A DNA stretch of 5,563 bases, taken from Bacillota bacterium. Its GTDB lineage: Bacteria > Bacillota > Clostridia > Christensenellales > SZUA-584. The translations under genes and the position numbers were made by a program. The DNA lies in NCBI GenBank assembly GCA_023461435.1, contig JAEYLC010000043.1:1-5563 (forward strand), given 5' to 3'. Positions 1 through 5,124 of this stretch are shown piece by piece; position 1 is the first letter of the stretch; every line of letters begins with the position of its first letter. The notes beneath the pieces are model-generated. The model saw only the letters and a list, made by a program, of their open reading frames with translations. It was not told the DNA's origin and did not search any database.

Positions 1-90
1 GATATCCGTCCGCCCGAACCGTACAAGGGCAAGGGCATCAGATATCAGGGCGAAGAAGTGCTCCGCAAAGTCGGCAAGACCGGAATGTAG
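1..90 (+). CDS. rplF: 50S ribosomal protein L6, C-terminal end (partial)
   Basis: Only the last 29 codons and the TAG stop are present; the gene begins upstream of the window. The visible tail reads IRPPEPYKGKGIRY near its start and ends in VGKTGM, matching the conserved C-terminal signature of bacterial L6 (PPEPYKGKGIRY followed by a basic R/K-rich tail ending GKTG or GKAG). L6 binds 23S rRNA near the sarcin-ricin loop of the large subunit. Its position directly before rplR is the standard spc-operon order. The stop is followed almost at once by the rplR ribosome binding site. Nothing can be said about the N-terminal domain. Confidence 0.95.
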   Translation, partial: DIRPPEPYKGKGIRYQGEEVLRKVGKTGM

Positions 91-104
91 AGAGGTGGCT
101 TAAA

Positions 105-473
105 GTGATTAACAAGGTTGATAAAAACGCTATCAGGCAGGCCCGCCACTTAAGGGTACGCAACAAGATTTCCGGCACGGCGCAGAGGCCGAGGCTCAAC
201 GTGTTTCGCAGCACGAGCCACATTTATGCCCAGATCATCGATGATGTGAAGGGTGTGACGCTGGTAAGCGCATCCACACTGAGCAGCGATTTGAAGAAAG
301 ATATCGAAGGAAAGACCAAGAAGGAAGCGGCAAAGGCCGTCGGCATGGCGATAGGCAAAAAGGCGCTCGCGCGCGGAATCGATTCGGTTGTTTTCGACCG
401 CGGCGGATATATCTATATGGGCAGAGTTGAGCAGCTGGCAGAAGGCGCCAGAGAAGCCGGACTCAAGTTTTAA
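105..473 (+). CDS. rplR: 50S ribosomal protein L18
   Basis: This 122-residue protein has the usual length for bacterial L18, which binds 5S rRNA and helps build the central protuberance of the large subunit. Conserved parts are visible: a basic N-terminus (RQARHLRVRNKISG, about 11-24), the RPRLNVFRSTSHIYAQIIDD strand region (about 28-47), and the C-terminal FDRGGYIYMGRV block followed by LAEGAREAGLKF (about 98-122). The family usually has His where Met105 stands in YxGRV, a minor substitution. The GTG start gives the expected N-terminus and is preceded by an AGAGGTGG ribosome binding site at 91-98 with a 6-base spacer. The gene lies 14 bases after rplF and 15 before rpsE. Confidence 0.97.
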   Translation: MINKVDKNAIRQARHLRVRNKISGTAQRPRLNVFRSTSHIYAQIIDDVKGVTLVSASTLSSDLKKDIEGKTKKEAAKAVGMAIGKKALARGIDSVVFDRGGYIYMGRVEQLAEGAREAGLKF

Positions 474-474
474 A

Positions 475-480
475 AGGAGG
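475..480 (+). promoter_or_regulatory. Ribosome binding site fixing the GTG start of rpsE
   Basis: AGGAGG lies 8 bases before the GTG at 489. It begins one base after the rplR TAA stop (471-473), and the run AAAGGAGG connects the two. It supports the GTG start and therefore the unusually long N-terminus of S5. Confidence 0.85.
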
Positions 481-488
481 TTTGTCTG

Positions 489-1055
489 GTGCAGAGGAAC
501 GATTCATTCCAAAAGGGCGACAGAAAGAACGATAAAGGCGCACCGCGCGGCGGCCGCAAAAACTTCAAGAGGGAAGAAGAGCAGGAGTTCAAGGAAAAGC
601 TCGTCTATGTCAACCGTGTTGCCAAGGTTGTCAAGGGCGGCCGTAACTTCAGATTTACGGCGCTGGTCGTCGTCGGTGATGAAAAGGGCCGCGTTGGCGC
701 GGGCCTTGGTAAGGCGGCCGAAATTCCGGACGCGATCTCCAAGGCTGTGCAGAAGGCGAAACGCAGCCTGATACAGGTTCCCATCGTGGGAACAACGATC
801 CCCCACGAGTCGGTGGGCATATTCGGAAGAGGCCGTGTGCTGTTGTTCCCGGCGTCCGAAGGTACCGGCGTTATCGCGGGCGGACCGGCCAGAGCGGTGC
901 TCGAACTCGCGGGCGTCAAGGACATCAAGACGAAGTCTCAGGGGTCCAACACGCCGGTGAACTGTGTGAAGGCCACGCTCGAAGGCTTAAAGGCGCTTAA
1001 GACGGCGGAGGAGTACGCAAGACTTCGCGGTATCAGTGTCGATCAGCTTAAATAA
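489..1055 (+). CDS. rpsE: 30S ribosomal protein S5, with charged N-terminal extension
   Basis: S5 is a small-subunit protein needed for decoding accuracy and mRNA entry. The double-stranded-RNA-binding-like N-domain is clear (EKLVYVNRVAKVVKGGRNFR, about 36-55, then FTALVVVGDEKGRVG to 70), followed by the C-domain with VPIVGTTIPHESVG (97-110), PASEGTGVIAGGPARAVLEL (121-140) and GSNTPVN (152-158). The 188 residues exceed the usual length of about 165. The excess is an N-terminal stretch of about 33 residues (QRNDSFQKGDRKNDK and onward) rich in Arg, Lys, Asp, Glu and Gly and probably disordered. The GTG start is chosen because a strong AGGAGG sits 8 bases upstream, and no start codon with a comparable SD lies closer to the conserved domain. 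The TAA stop overlaps the rpmD ribosome binding site. Confidence 0.97.
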   Translation: MQRNDSFQKGDRKNDKGAPRGGRKNFKREEEQEFKEKLVYVNRVAKVVKGGRNFRFTALVVVGDEKGRVGAGLGKAAEIPDAISKAVQKAKRSLIQVPIVGTTIPHESVGIFGRGRVLLFPASEGTGVIAGGPARAVLELAGVKDIKTKSQGSNTPVNCVKATLEGLKALKTAEEYARLRGISVDQLK

Positions 1056-1069
1056 GGAGGCCACGAAAC

Positions 1070-1261
1070 ATGGCAAAGAAAGCGGCAAAGATTAAGGTTC
1101 AGCTTGTGAAAAGCCCGATCGGCTACCCGAAGGATCAGAAGGCCACAGTGGAAGCTCTTGGTCTTCGCAAGATGAACTCAGTCGCGGAGCATGATGACAA
1201 CGCTTGCATTCGCGGAATGATCAATAAAGTGACGCACCTTGTTAAGGTGCTTGACGCTTAA
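1070..1261 (+). CDS. rpmD: 50S ribosomal protein L30
   Basis: This 63-residue protein belongs to the short bacterial L30 family, which packs against 23S rRNA in the large subunit. The diagnostic core is present: IKVQLVKSPIGYPKDQ (about 8-23), ATVEALGLRKMNSVAEHDD (about 25-43) and IRGMINKVTHLVKV (about 47-60). Length is normal for the family. The ATG start lies 9 bases after an AAGGAGG ribosome binding site at 1054-1060 that shares its first bases with the rpsE stop codon. The position between rpsE and rplO is the canonical one. A perfect 7-bp inverted repeat near the 3' end falls in codons for the conserved HLVKV motif. Confidence 0.97.
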   Translation: MAKKAAKIKVQLVKSPIGYPKDQKATVEALGLRKMNSVAEHDDNACIRGMINKVTHLVKVLDA

Positions 1262-1268
1262 AAGGAGG
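1262..1268 (+). promoter_or_regulatory. Ribosome binding site fixing the GTG start of rplO
   Basis: AAGGAGG directly follows the rpmD TAA stop (1259-1261) and sits 7 bases before the GTG at 1276. A TTG two bases upstream of that GTG is out of frame, so the GTG is the supported start. Confidence 0.85.
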
Positions 1269-1275
1269 CAGAGTT

Positions 1276-1719
1276 GTGAATATCTATGAATTAAAGCCGG
1301 CTCCGGGCTCCAAAAAGAAAAGGAAACGCGTGGGCAGAGGCGTTGGCTCCGGCCACGGTAAGACGTCGACACGCGGCCAGGGCGGCCAGTGGTCCAGAAG
1401 CGGCGGCGGTGTGCGCCCCGGTTTCGAAGGCGGACAGATGCCGCTTTCAAGAAGACTCCCCAAGAGAGGCTTCACGAATATATTTGCCAAAGTTTACGCG
1501 ACCGTCAACGTGAGCGAGCTCAATGTGCTTGACGACGGCACGGAAGTGACGGCAGAGCTTTTGAAGAACAAGAAAATCATCAAAAAGACATATGACGGCT
1601 TGAAAGTGCTTGGCAACGGAGAGATAACCAAAAAACTTACCGTCAAAGCGGCTAAGTTCACTCAAACGGCTGCGGAAAAGATTGCCGCTGCCGGAGGAAC
1701 GGCAGAGGTGATTGAATAA
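1276..1719 (+). CDS. rplO: 50S ribosomal protein L15
   Basis: L15 is a late-assembly large-subunit protein with a long basic N-terminal tail that threads into 23S rRNA. The 147 residues match the normal length. The N-terminus NIYELKPAPGSKKKRKRVGR is diagnostic, followed by the Gly/Arg-rich tail GVGSGHGKTSTRGQGGQ (about 22-38), GGGVRPGFEGGQMPLSRRLP (about 43-62), and a C-terminal globular domain with DGLKVLGNGEITKKLTVKA (about 107-125) and the helix with AAEKIAAAGG. The GTG start gives the family's standard N-terminus. The TAA stop overlaps the secY ATG by one base (TAATG), as expected for translational coupling. Confidence 0.98.
   Translation: MNIYELKPAPGSKKKRKRVGRGVGSGHGKTSTRGQGGQWSRSGGGVRPGFEGGQMPLSRRLPKRGFTNIFAKVYATVNVSELNVLDDGTEVTAELLKNKKIIKKTYDGLKVLGNGEITKKLTVKAAKFTQTAAEKIAAAGGTAEVIE
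1704..1710 (+). promoter_or_regulatory. Ribosome binding site of secY, inside the end of rplO
   Basis: AGAGGTG lies within the last codons of rplO, 8 bases before the secY ATG at 1719. The overlap means ribosomes finishing rplO pass over the secY initiation site. Confidence 0.7.
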
Positions 1720-2993
1720 TGTTTAGTACGCTCCGTAATGCATGGAAGGTTCCGGATATCAGGAAGAAGATGCTCTATACGATCTTGATGTTGATCGTCT
1801 ACAGAATCGGTTCGCATGTGCCGGCACCGGGTGTCAACGCCGCAGAGGTTTCGAAGATTATTACAAACAGCACGCTTGGCAATTTTATTGACCTGTTTGC
1901 AGGCGGCGGTTTGGCTAAGCTTTCGCTGTTTGCCTTGGGCATTATTCCCTATGTCACAGGTTCTATCATCATGAACCTGCTCACAATGGCGATTCCGCCG
2001 CTGGAGCGTATGAGCAAGGAAGGCCCGGAAGGCCGCAAAAAGATTGCGTCGATCACGCGGTATGTGGGTGTGGCGCTTGGTCTTATTCAAGCGATTGGCA
2101 TTCTGATCACGCTGAATGCGAGCAGCCCGAATGTGTTTCTGAATACGGGAACGCCGGCGATCCTTAACTATATCACGATCGTGCTATGCCTGACGGCCGG
2201 TACGGCGCTGATCATGTGGATCGGTGAGCACATCACCGAAAACGGCGTGGGCAACGGCATCTCGCTGCTGATCTTCGTCAGCATCGTGTCGCGGTTCCCC
2301 AGCGCTGTGATGCAATTTGTTAACAACATCGCGCTTGGGACAACGTCGATCATCACGCTCATCATCGTGGTTGTCGGAGCTCTTGCGATCGTGACGGGTA
2401 TTACGTTCATCGATCTCGGCGAACGCCGGATACCGGTGCAATATGCAAAACGCGTGATCGGGCGCAAGATATACGGCGGACAGTCTACGCATATTCCGAT
2501 GAAGATCAACTCGTCCGGCGTGATGCCGCTGATTTTCGCGATGACGCTCGTGCAGTTCCCCGGCATGATCATGGGCTTTATGTCCAAAGAAGCACAGGCT
2601 TCTTATAGCGCCGTGATGGGTTCGACCCAGCCGCTTTATCTCGTGTTGTTTGCGCTGCTGATATTCTTCTTCACATTCTTCTATTCGCAGGTGACATTCA
2701 ATCCTGTGGATGTGTCGAAGAACCTCCAGCAGAACGGCGGATTTATCCCCGGCATACGCGCAGGAAAACCGACGTCGGATCATTTACAGAAGATACTTGT
2801 CCGCGTGACGCTGTTCGGCGCGATATTCCTCGCGCTGGTGGCCACAGTGCCCACAGTGTTTATGGCGATCGCAGGCTTTTCTTCGCCGTTTGGCGCGACG
2901 AGCCTGCTCATCATGGTCAGCGTATCTCTCGAGACAACACGGCAGCTTGAATCCCATATGATGATGCGTCATTATAAAGGGTTCTTAAAGTAG
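1719..2993 (+). CDS. secY: Protein translocase channel subunit SecY
   Basis: SecY forms the membrane pore of the SecYEG translocon, through which SecA or the ribosome drives secretory and membrane proteins. The 424 residues are typical for Firmicutes. Ten hydrophobic segments can be placed, roughly at 18-36, 65-90, 114-134, 148-168, 178-198, 208-230, 262-287, 303-323, 358-383 and 391-408. Family signatures include the N-terminal FSTLRNAWKVPDIRKK, the plug region with FAGGGLAKLSLFALGI (60-75), MWIGEHITENGVGNGIS (166-182), the cytosolic loop ERRIPVQYAKR (235-245), and GGFIPGIRAGKPT (340-352), the loop implicated in SecA and ribosome contact. The C-terminus MMMRHYKGFL is also typical. The start overlaps the rplO stop; adk follows after 10 bases. 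There is no signal peptide, as expected for this polytopic protein. Confidence 0.98.
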   Translation: MFSTLRNAWKVPDIRKKMLYTILMLIVYRIGSHVPAPGVNAAEVSKIITNSTLGNFIDLFAGGGLAKLSLFALGIIPYVTGSIIMNLLTMAIPPLERMSKEGPEGRKKIASITRYVGVALGLIQAIGILITLNASSPNVFLNTGTPAILNYITIVLCLTAGTALIMWIGEHITENGVGNGISLLIFVSIVSRFPSAVMQFVNNIALGTTSIITLIIVVVGALAIVTGITFIDLGERRIPVQYAKRVIGRKIYGGQSTHIPMKINSSGVMPLIFAMTLVQFPGMIMGFMSKEAQASYSAVMGSTQPLYLVLFALLIFFFTFFYSQVTFNPVDVSKNLQQNGGFIPGIRAGKPTSDHLQKILVRVTLFGAIFLALVATVPTVFMAIAGFSSPFGATSLLIMVSVSLETTRQLESHMMMRHYKGFLK

Positions 2994-3003
2994 AGGTAGG
3001 CTT

Positions 3004-3630
3004 ATGAGACTGATGTTTGTAGGACCTCCGGGTGCCGGCAAAGGCACACAGGCGGTTCGTATAGCTGAAAAATATAAAATTCCCCATATATCCACAGGCG
3101 ATATGCTGCGCGAGGAGATCAAGAGCGGCACGACGCTTGGCAAGCAGGCCAAATCGTATATCGATGCGGGCGAGCTTGTTCCGGATGAGGTAATTATCGG
3201 AATGGTCAAAGAGCGCGTTTCAAAGCCGGATGCAAAGGACGGGTTTCTGCTTGACGGATTCCCGCGTACAAGGCAGCAGGCAGAGGCGCTCGGCACCTTC
3301 GCGAAGCTCGACGCGGTGATCAATATCAACGTGCCGGACGACAAGCTGATCCACCGGATCTGCGGACGGCGCGTCTGCTCCGACTGCGGAGCCACTTACC
3401 ACGAATCAATGCTTGAGAACCCGAAGACATGCCCGAAGTGCGGCGGCAAACTGTATGTGCGCGACGATGACAAAGAGGAAACCGTCAAACAGCGCTTAGC
3501 GGTTTACAAGGACAAAACGCAGCCGCTCATCGAGTATTACACGGGCCTTGGCATCCTTCATGATGTGGTGGGCAGCGGCGGTATCGACGATATCACCGAA
3601 ACGATCGTGGAAGTGCTGGAAAGACGATGA
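3004..3630 (+). CDS. adk: Adenylate kinase with four-cysteine zinc lid
   Basis: This cytosolic enzyme interconverts ATP + AMP and 2 ADP. The P-loop GPPGAGKGT is at 7-15, the AMP-binding region includes STGDMLR (30-36), and DGFPRTRQQ is at 84-92. The lid carries GRRVCSDCGATYH (121-133) and CPKCGG (143-148). Cys125, Cys128, Cys143 and Cys146 form a C-X2-C-X14-C-X2-C zinc site typical of Gram-positive long-form enzymes; the Bacillus lid has 16 residues between the pairs, so this lid is slightly shorter. The C-terminal block DDDKEETVKQRL (154-165) contains conserved lid and catalytic arginine context. Length, 208 residues, is a little below the usual 212-217. The ATG follows a GAGGT site at 2993-2997 that shares its first base with the secY stop codon. 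Its last four bases overlap map as ATGA. Confidence 0.98.
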   Translation: MRLMFVGPPGAGKGTQAVRIAEKYKIPHISTGDMLREEIKSGTTLGKQAKSYIDAGELVPDEVIIGMVKERVSKPDAKDGFLLDGFPRTRQQAEALGTFAKLDAVININVPDDKLIHRICGRRVCSDCGATYHESMLENPKTCPKCGGKLYVRDDDKEETVKQRLAVYKDKTQPLIEYYTGLGILHDVVGSGGIDDITETIVEVLERR

Positions 3631-4373
3631 TCACGCTCAAATCCTCCAGGGAAATTGAATTCATGCGCGATGCCGGCAAGATTGCAGGCGAGGCTCATGA
3701 ACTGGTGGGCAAGGAGATCCGCCCCGGTGTGACCACAAAGCACCTGGACGAGATCGTCAGACGGCATATTGAAAAATGCGGCGCAGTCCCTTCGTTTCTT
3801 GGTTACAGCGGATATCCCGCGACGATCAACGCGTCGGTCAACGACGAGATCGTGCACGGCATACCGGGCGACCGTGTCCTCAAAGACGGCGACATTGTCA
3901 GTATTGATCTTGGCGCCAAATACAAGGGTTTTCACAGCGATTGCGCCAAAACATACGCTGTGGGTCAGATCAGCGCTGAGGCCGCAAGGCTGGTCAGCGT
4001 GACGGAGCAGGCCTTTTATGCCGGTATGAATGCCTTCAAAGACGGCGACCATCTGGTCAGCATTTCCGCCGCCGTGCAAAAAACGGCGGAGGATGCGGGA
4101 TTCTCGGTGGTGCGTGAGCTCGTGGGGCATGGCATCGGACGGGATCTGCACGAGGAGCCTAACGTTCCGAACTTTGTGAGCGTCGGCCGCGGCCCGAGGC
4201 TTCGGGTGGGCATGGTGCTCGCGATTGAGCCCATGATCAACTACGGGGCCAAGGAGACAGTGACCATGCCGGACGGCTGGACGGTGCGCACCAAGGACGG
4301 CAGTTTGTCCGCCCATTATGAGCACACGGTGGCACTGACGGACAACGGGCCTTTGATCCTCACTCAGATGTAG
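3627..4373 (+). CDS. map: Type I methionine aminopeptidase
   Basis: The enzyme removes the initiator methionine from nascent cytosolic proteins. At 248 residues it has the compact type I form, without an N-terminal zinc-finger extension. By alignment with known family motifs, the five dinuclear-metal ligands are Asp94 (in SIDLGA), Asp105 (in FHSDCAKTY), His168 (in VGHGIG), Glu201 (in AIEPM) and Glu232 (in YEHT); His77 (in EIVHGIP) and His175 (in GRDLHEEP) are the substrate-side histidines. The N-terminus ITLKSSREIEFMRDAGKI is standard. The start overlaps the adk stop as ATGA, and the SD is weak (GGAAAG at 3618-3623, spacer 3), so translation probably depends on coupling to adk. It is followed by the KOW gene after a 17-base gap. 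Confidence 0.98.
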   Translation: MITLKSSREIEFMRDAGKIAGEAHELVGKEIRPGVTTKHLDEIVRRHIEKCGAVPSFLGYSGYPATINASVNDEIVHGIPGDRVLKDGDIVSIDLGAKYKGFHSDCAKTYAVGQISAEAARLVSVTEQAFYAGMNAFKDGDHLVSISAAVQKTAEDAGFSVVRELVGHGIGRDLHEEPNVPNFVSVGRGPRLRVGMVLAIEPMINYGAKETVTMPDGWTVRTKDGSLSAHYEHTVALTDNGPLILTQM

Positions 4374-4375
4374 GC

Positions 4376-4384
4376 AAAGGAGGG
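4376..4384 (+). promoter_or_regulatory. Strong ribosome binding site of the KOW-domain gene
   Basis: AAAGGAGGG lies 6 bases before the ATG at 4391 and just after the map TAG stop (4371-4373). It supports this small open reading frame as a real, translated gene. Confidence 0.8.
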
Positions 4385-4390
4385 CAAGAT

Positions 4391-4675
4391 ATGGTTGAGT
4401 ATCCCGTGGAAATCGGAAGGGTTGCCGTATCGACCGCCGGCCGCGATAAAGACAGATATTTTGTGATTACAGACATCATCGACAGCAATTATGTATATAT
4501 TGCAGATGGTGACCTGAGAACAAAGGATCATCCCAAGAAGAAAAAGCTTAAGCACTTGAAGCTCAGTCCCTGTGTGCTTGACGGGATTGCGGGCAAGCTG
4601 AAAGGGGGCACCAGAGTATTTGATGCAGAGATACGTAGCGCGATACGATCGTGCAAGAGCGACAGTGACGCTTAG
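4391..4675 (+). CDS. Small KOW-domain RNA-binding protein (L14e/L6e/L27e-like)
   Basis: This 94-residue protein resembles the KOW-domain family often found between map and infA in Firmicutes and related to eukaryotic/archaeal ribosomal proteins L14e, L6e and L27e. The KOW beta-barrel region covers about residues 5-40: VEIGRVAVSTAGRDKDRYF, then VITDIIDSNYVYIADGDLR. A lysine-rich stretch, HPKKKKLKHLKL (47-58), follows; it is characteristic of the family and a likely RNA contact. The C-terminal third (60-94) is less conserved, partly charged, and ends in SCKSDSDA. There is no signal peptide or membrane segment. A strong ribosome binding site and its place among translation genes support a ribosome- or rRNA-linked role, but the exact function is not established and none is assigned here. 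The family call is from pattern recognition. Confidence 0.9.
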   Translation: MVEYPVEIGRVAVSTAGRDKDRYFVITDIIDSNYVYIADGDLRTKDHPKKKKLKHLKLSPCVLDGIAGKLKGGTRVFDAEIRSAIRSCKSDSDA

Positions 4676-4682
4676 AAGGGGG
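4676..4682 (+). promoter_or_regulatory. Ribosome binding site deciding the TTG start of infA
   Basis: AAGGGGG lies 7 bases before the TTG at 4690 and directly follows the KOW-gene TAG stop (4673-4675). No ATG or GTG gives the standard IF1 N-terminus; the next in-frame ATG would remove the first eight residues, including conserved ones. TTG is therefore the supported start. Confidence 0.75.
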
Positions 4683-4689
4683 AAGCGAT

Positions 4690-4911
4690 TTGTCTAAAAG
4701 CGACGTCATTGAGATGGAAGGCAAAGTGACGGAAGCCTTCCCGAACGCAGTGTTCGAAGTTGAGCTGGAAAACGGCCACAAGGTCTTGGCGCATATATCG
4801 GGAAAACTGCGGATGCATTACATCCGTATACTCCCCGGCGATAAAGTGACAGTGGAAATATCGCCATATGATTTAACGCGTGGACGTATAACTTGGCGCG
4901 GCAAGGGCTAA
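4690..4911 (+). CDS. infA: Translation initiation factor IF-1
   Basis: IF1 is a small OB-fold (S1-like) protein that binds the 30S A site and works with IF2 and IF3 in start-site selection. The 73 residues match the usual 72-73. Conserved features are the N-terminal SKSDVIEMEGKVTEAFPNA, VELENGHKVLAHISGKLRMH (about 25-44) with the 16S-contacting basic loop, then YIRILPGDKVTVEISPYDLT and RGRITWRGKG. The gene is read from TTG, a rare start, with its own SD seven bases upstream. Gene order KOW-infA-rpmJ matches Firmicutes. A short inverted repeat at 4808-4828 lies in codons for the invariant LRMHYIRI and is probably coincidental. Confidence 0.97.
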   Translation: MSKSDVIEMEGKVTEAFPNAVFEVELENGHKVLAHISGKLRMHYIRILPGDKVTVEISPYDLTRGRITWRGKG

Positions 4912-4931
4912 CATCAAAGGAGGAAATAGAA

Positions 4932-5045
4932 ATGAAAGTCAGACCGTCGGTGAAACCGATCTGTGAAAAATGCAAGGTCATCAAGCGCAAGGGCAAAGTC
5001 ATGGTGATCTGTGTGAATCCCAAGCATAAACAAACACAAGGATGA
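4932..5045 (+). CDS. rpmJ: 50S ribosomal protein L36, zinc-binding type
   Basis: This 37-codon gene encodes the smallest large-subunit protein, which bridges 23S rRNA segments near the peptidyl transferase region. The sequence starts MKVRPSVKPICEKCKVIKRK and is an almost exact match to the family consensus. The zinc ligands Cys11, Cys14, Cys27 and His32 are all present, so it is the zinc-containing (C+) form. Val28 and Thr35 replace the common Glu and Arg in the ICENPKHKQRQG tail, a small deviation. An AAAGGAGG site at 4916-4923 with an 8-base spacer precedes the ATG. It follows infA by 20 bases and is separated from rpsM by 79 bases. Confidence 0.98.
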   Translation: MKVRPSVKPICEKCKVIKRKGKVMVICVNPKHKQTQG

Positions 5046-5052
5046 ATGTTTG

Positions 5053-5088
5053 TACGGAGCGGCTGCGAAGGGTTATCTTCGATCCGTA
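5053..5088 (+). other. Two-part hairpin in the rpsM leader
   Basis: TACGGA (5053-5058) is complementary to TCCGTA (5083-5088). Inside it, CGAAG (5066-5070) is complementary to CTTCG (5077-5081), leaving a six-base loop GGTTAT (5071-5076). The two helices are separated by a seven-base bulge on the left and one base on the right. The outer helix can gain two G-U pairs (5051-5052 with 5089-5090). There is no T-run after the stem, so it is not a standard intrinsic terminator. Folding was judged by eye only. Confidence 0.45.
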
Positions 5089-5110
5089 TGGCTTCTATAT
5101 AACAAATTTC

Positions 5111-5117
5111 GGAGGTG
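5111..5117 (+). promoter_or_regulatory. Ribosome binding site fixing the GTG start of rpsM
   Basis: GGAGGTG lies 7 bases before the GTG at 5125. It is downstream of the hairpin and separated from it by an AT-rich stretch. Confidence 0.85.
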
Positions 5118-5124
5118 TAATTAA

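Larger units (their letters stand above)
5046..5124 (+). promoter_or_regulatory. rpmJ-rpsM intergenic leader, possible structured control region
   Basis: At 79 bases this is by far the longest gap in the window; all others are 20 bases or less. It contains an inverted repeat (see the hairpin entry), a TATATAAC stretch at 5096-5103 and the rpsM ribosome binding site at 5111-5117. No good -35 box lies at the right distance before the TATAAC, so a promoter is not supported. A structured leader before rpsM would be in the same place as the S4-binding leader of the E. coli alpha operon, but no sequence homology to it is claimed. Confidence 0.4.

Noticed and set aside
2587..2604. Seven-bp inverted repeat AAGAAGC / GCTTCTT with a four-base loop inside secY.
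   Set aside because: It falls in codons for the variable loop between membrane segments 7 and 8, with no T-run and no nearby gene boundary; most likely chance.
2184..2783. 199-codon minus-strand open frame opposite secY.
   Set aside because: Its composition (rich in His, Arg, Asp) mirrors the reverse complement of membrane codons, and it matches no family I recognise.
2842..2858. Tandem direct repeat of CCACAGTG in secY.
   Set aside because: It simply encodes ATVPTV in membrane segment 9, a common SecY sequence; no repeat array extends beyond two copies.
4069..4089. Inverted repeat CCGCCGT / ACGGCGG with an A-rich loop inside map, terminator-like at first sight.
   Set aside because: It lies in the middle of the intact map reading frame, has no T-run after the stem, and a second pairing register exists because of the repeated CCG; it reads as ordinary GC-rich coding sequence.
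3558..4325. Long open frame of 255 codons on the minus strand opposite map.
   Set aside because: It is antisense to a clearly conserved gene with all catalytic residues, shows no recognisable family, and has His/Arg-rich composition typical of a shadow frame.
4808..4828. Inverted repeat around CGGATG / CATCCG in infA.
   Set aside because: It encodes the near-invariant LRMHYIRI segment of IF1, so protein constraint explains the sequence.
5096..5103. TATATAAC as a -10 promoter box before rpsM.
   Set aside because: No acceptable -35 hexamer is found 16-18 bases upstream; a promoter is possible but not supported by the sequence alone.
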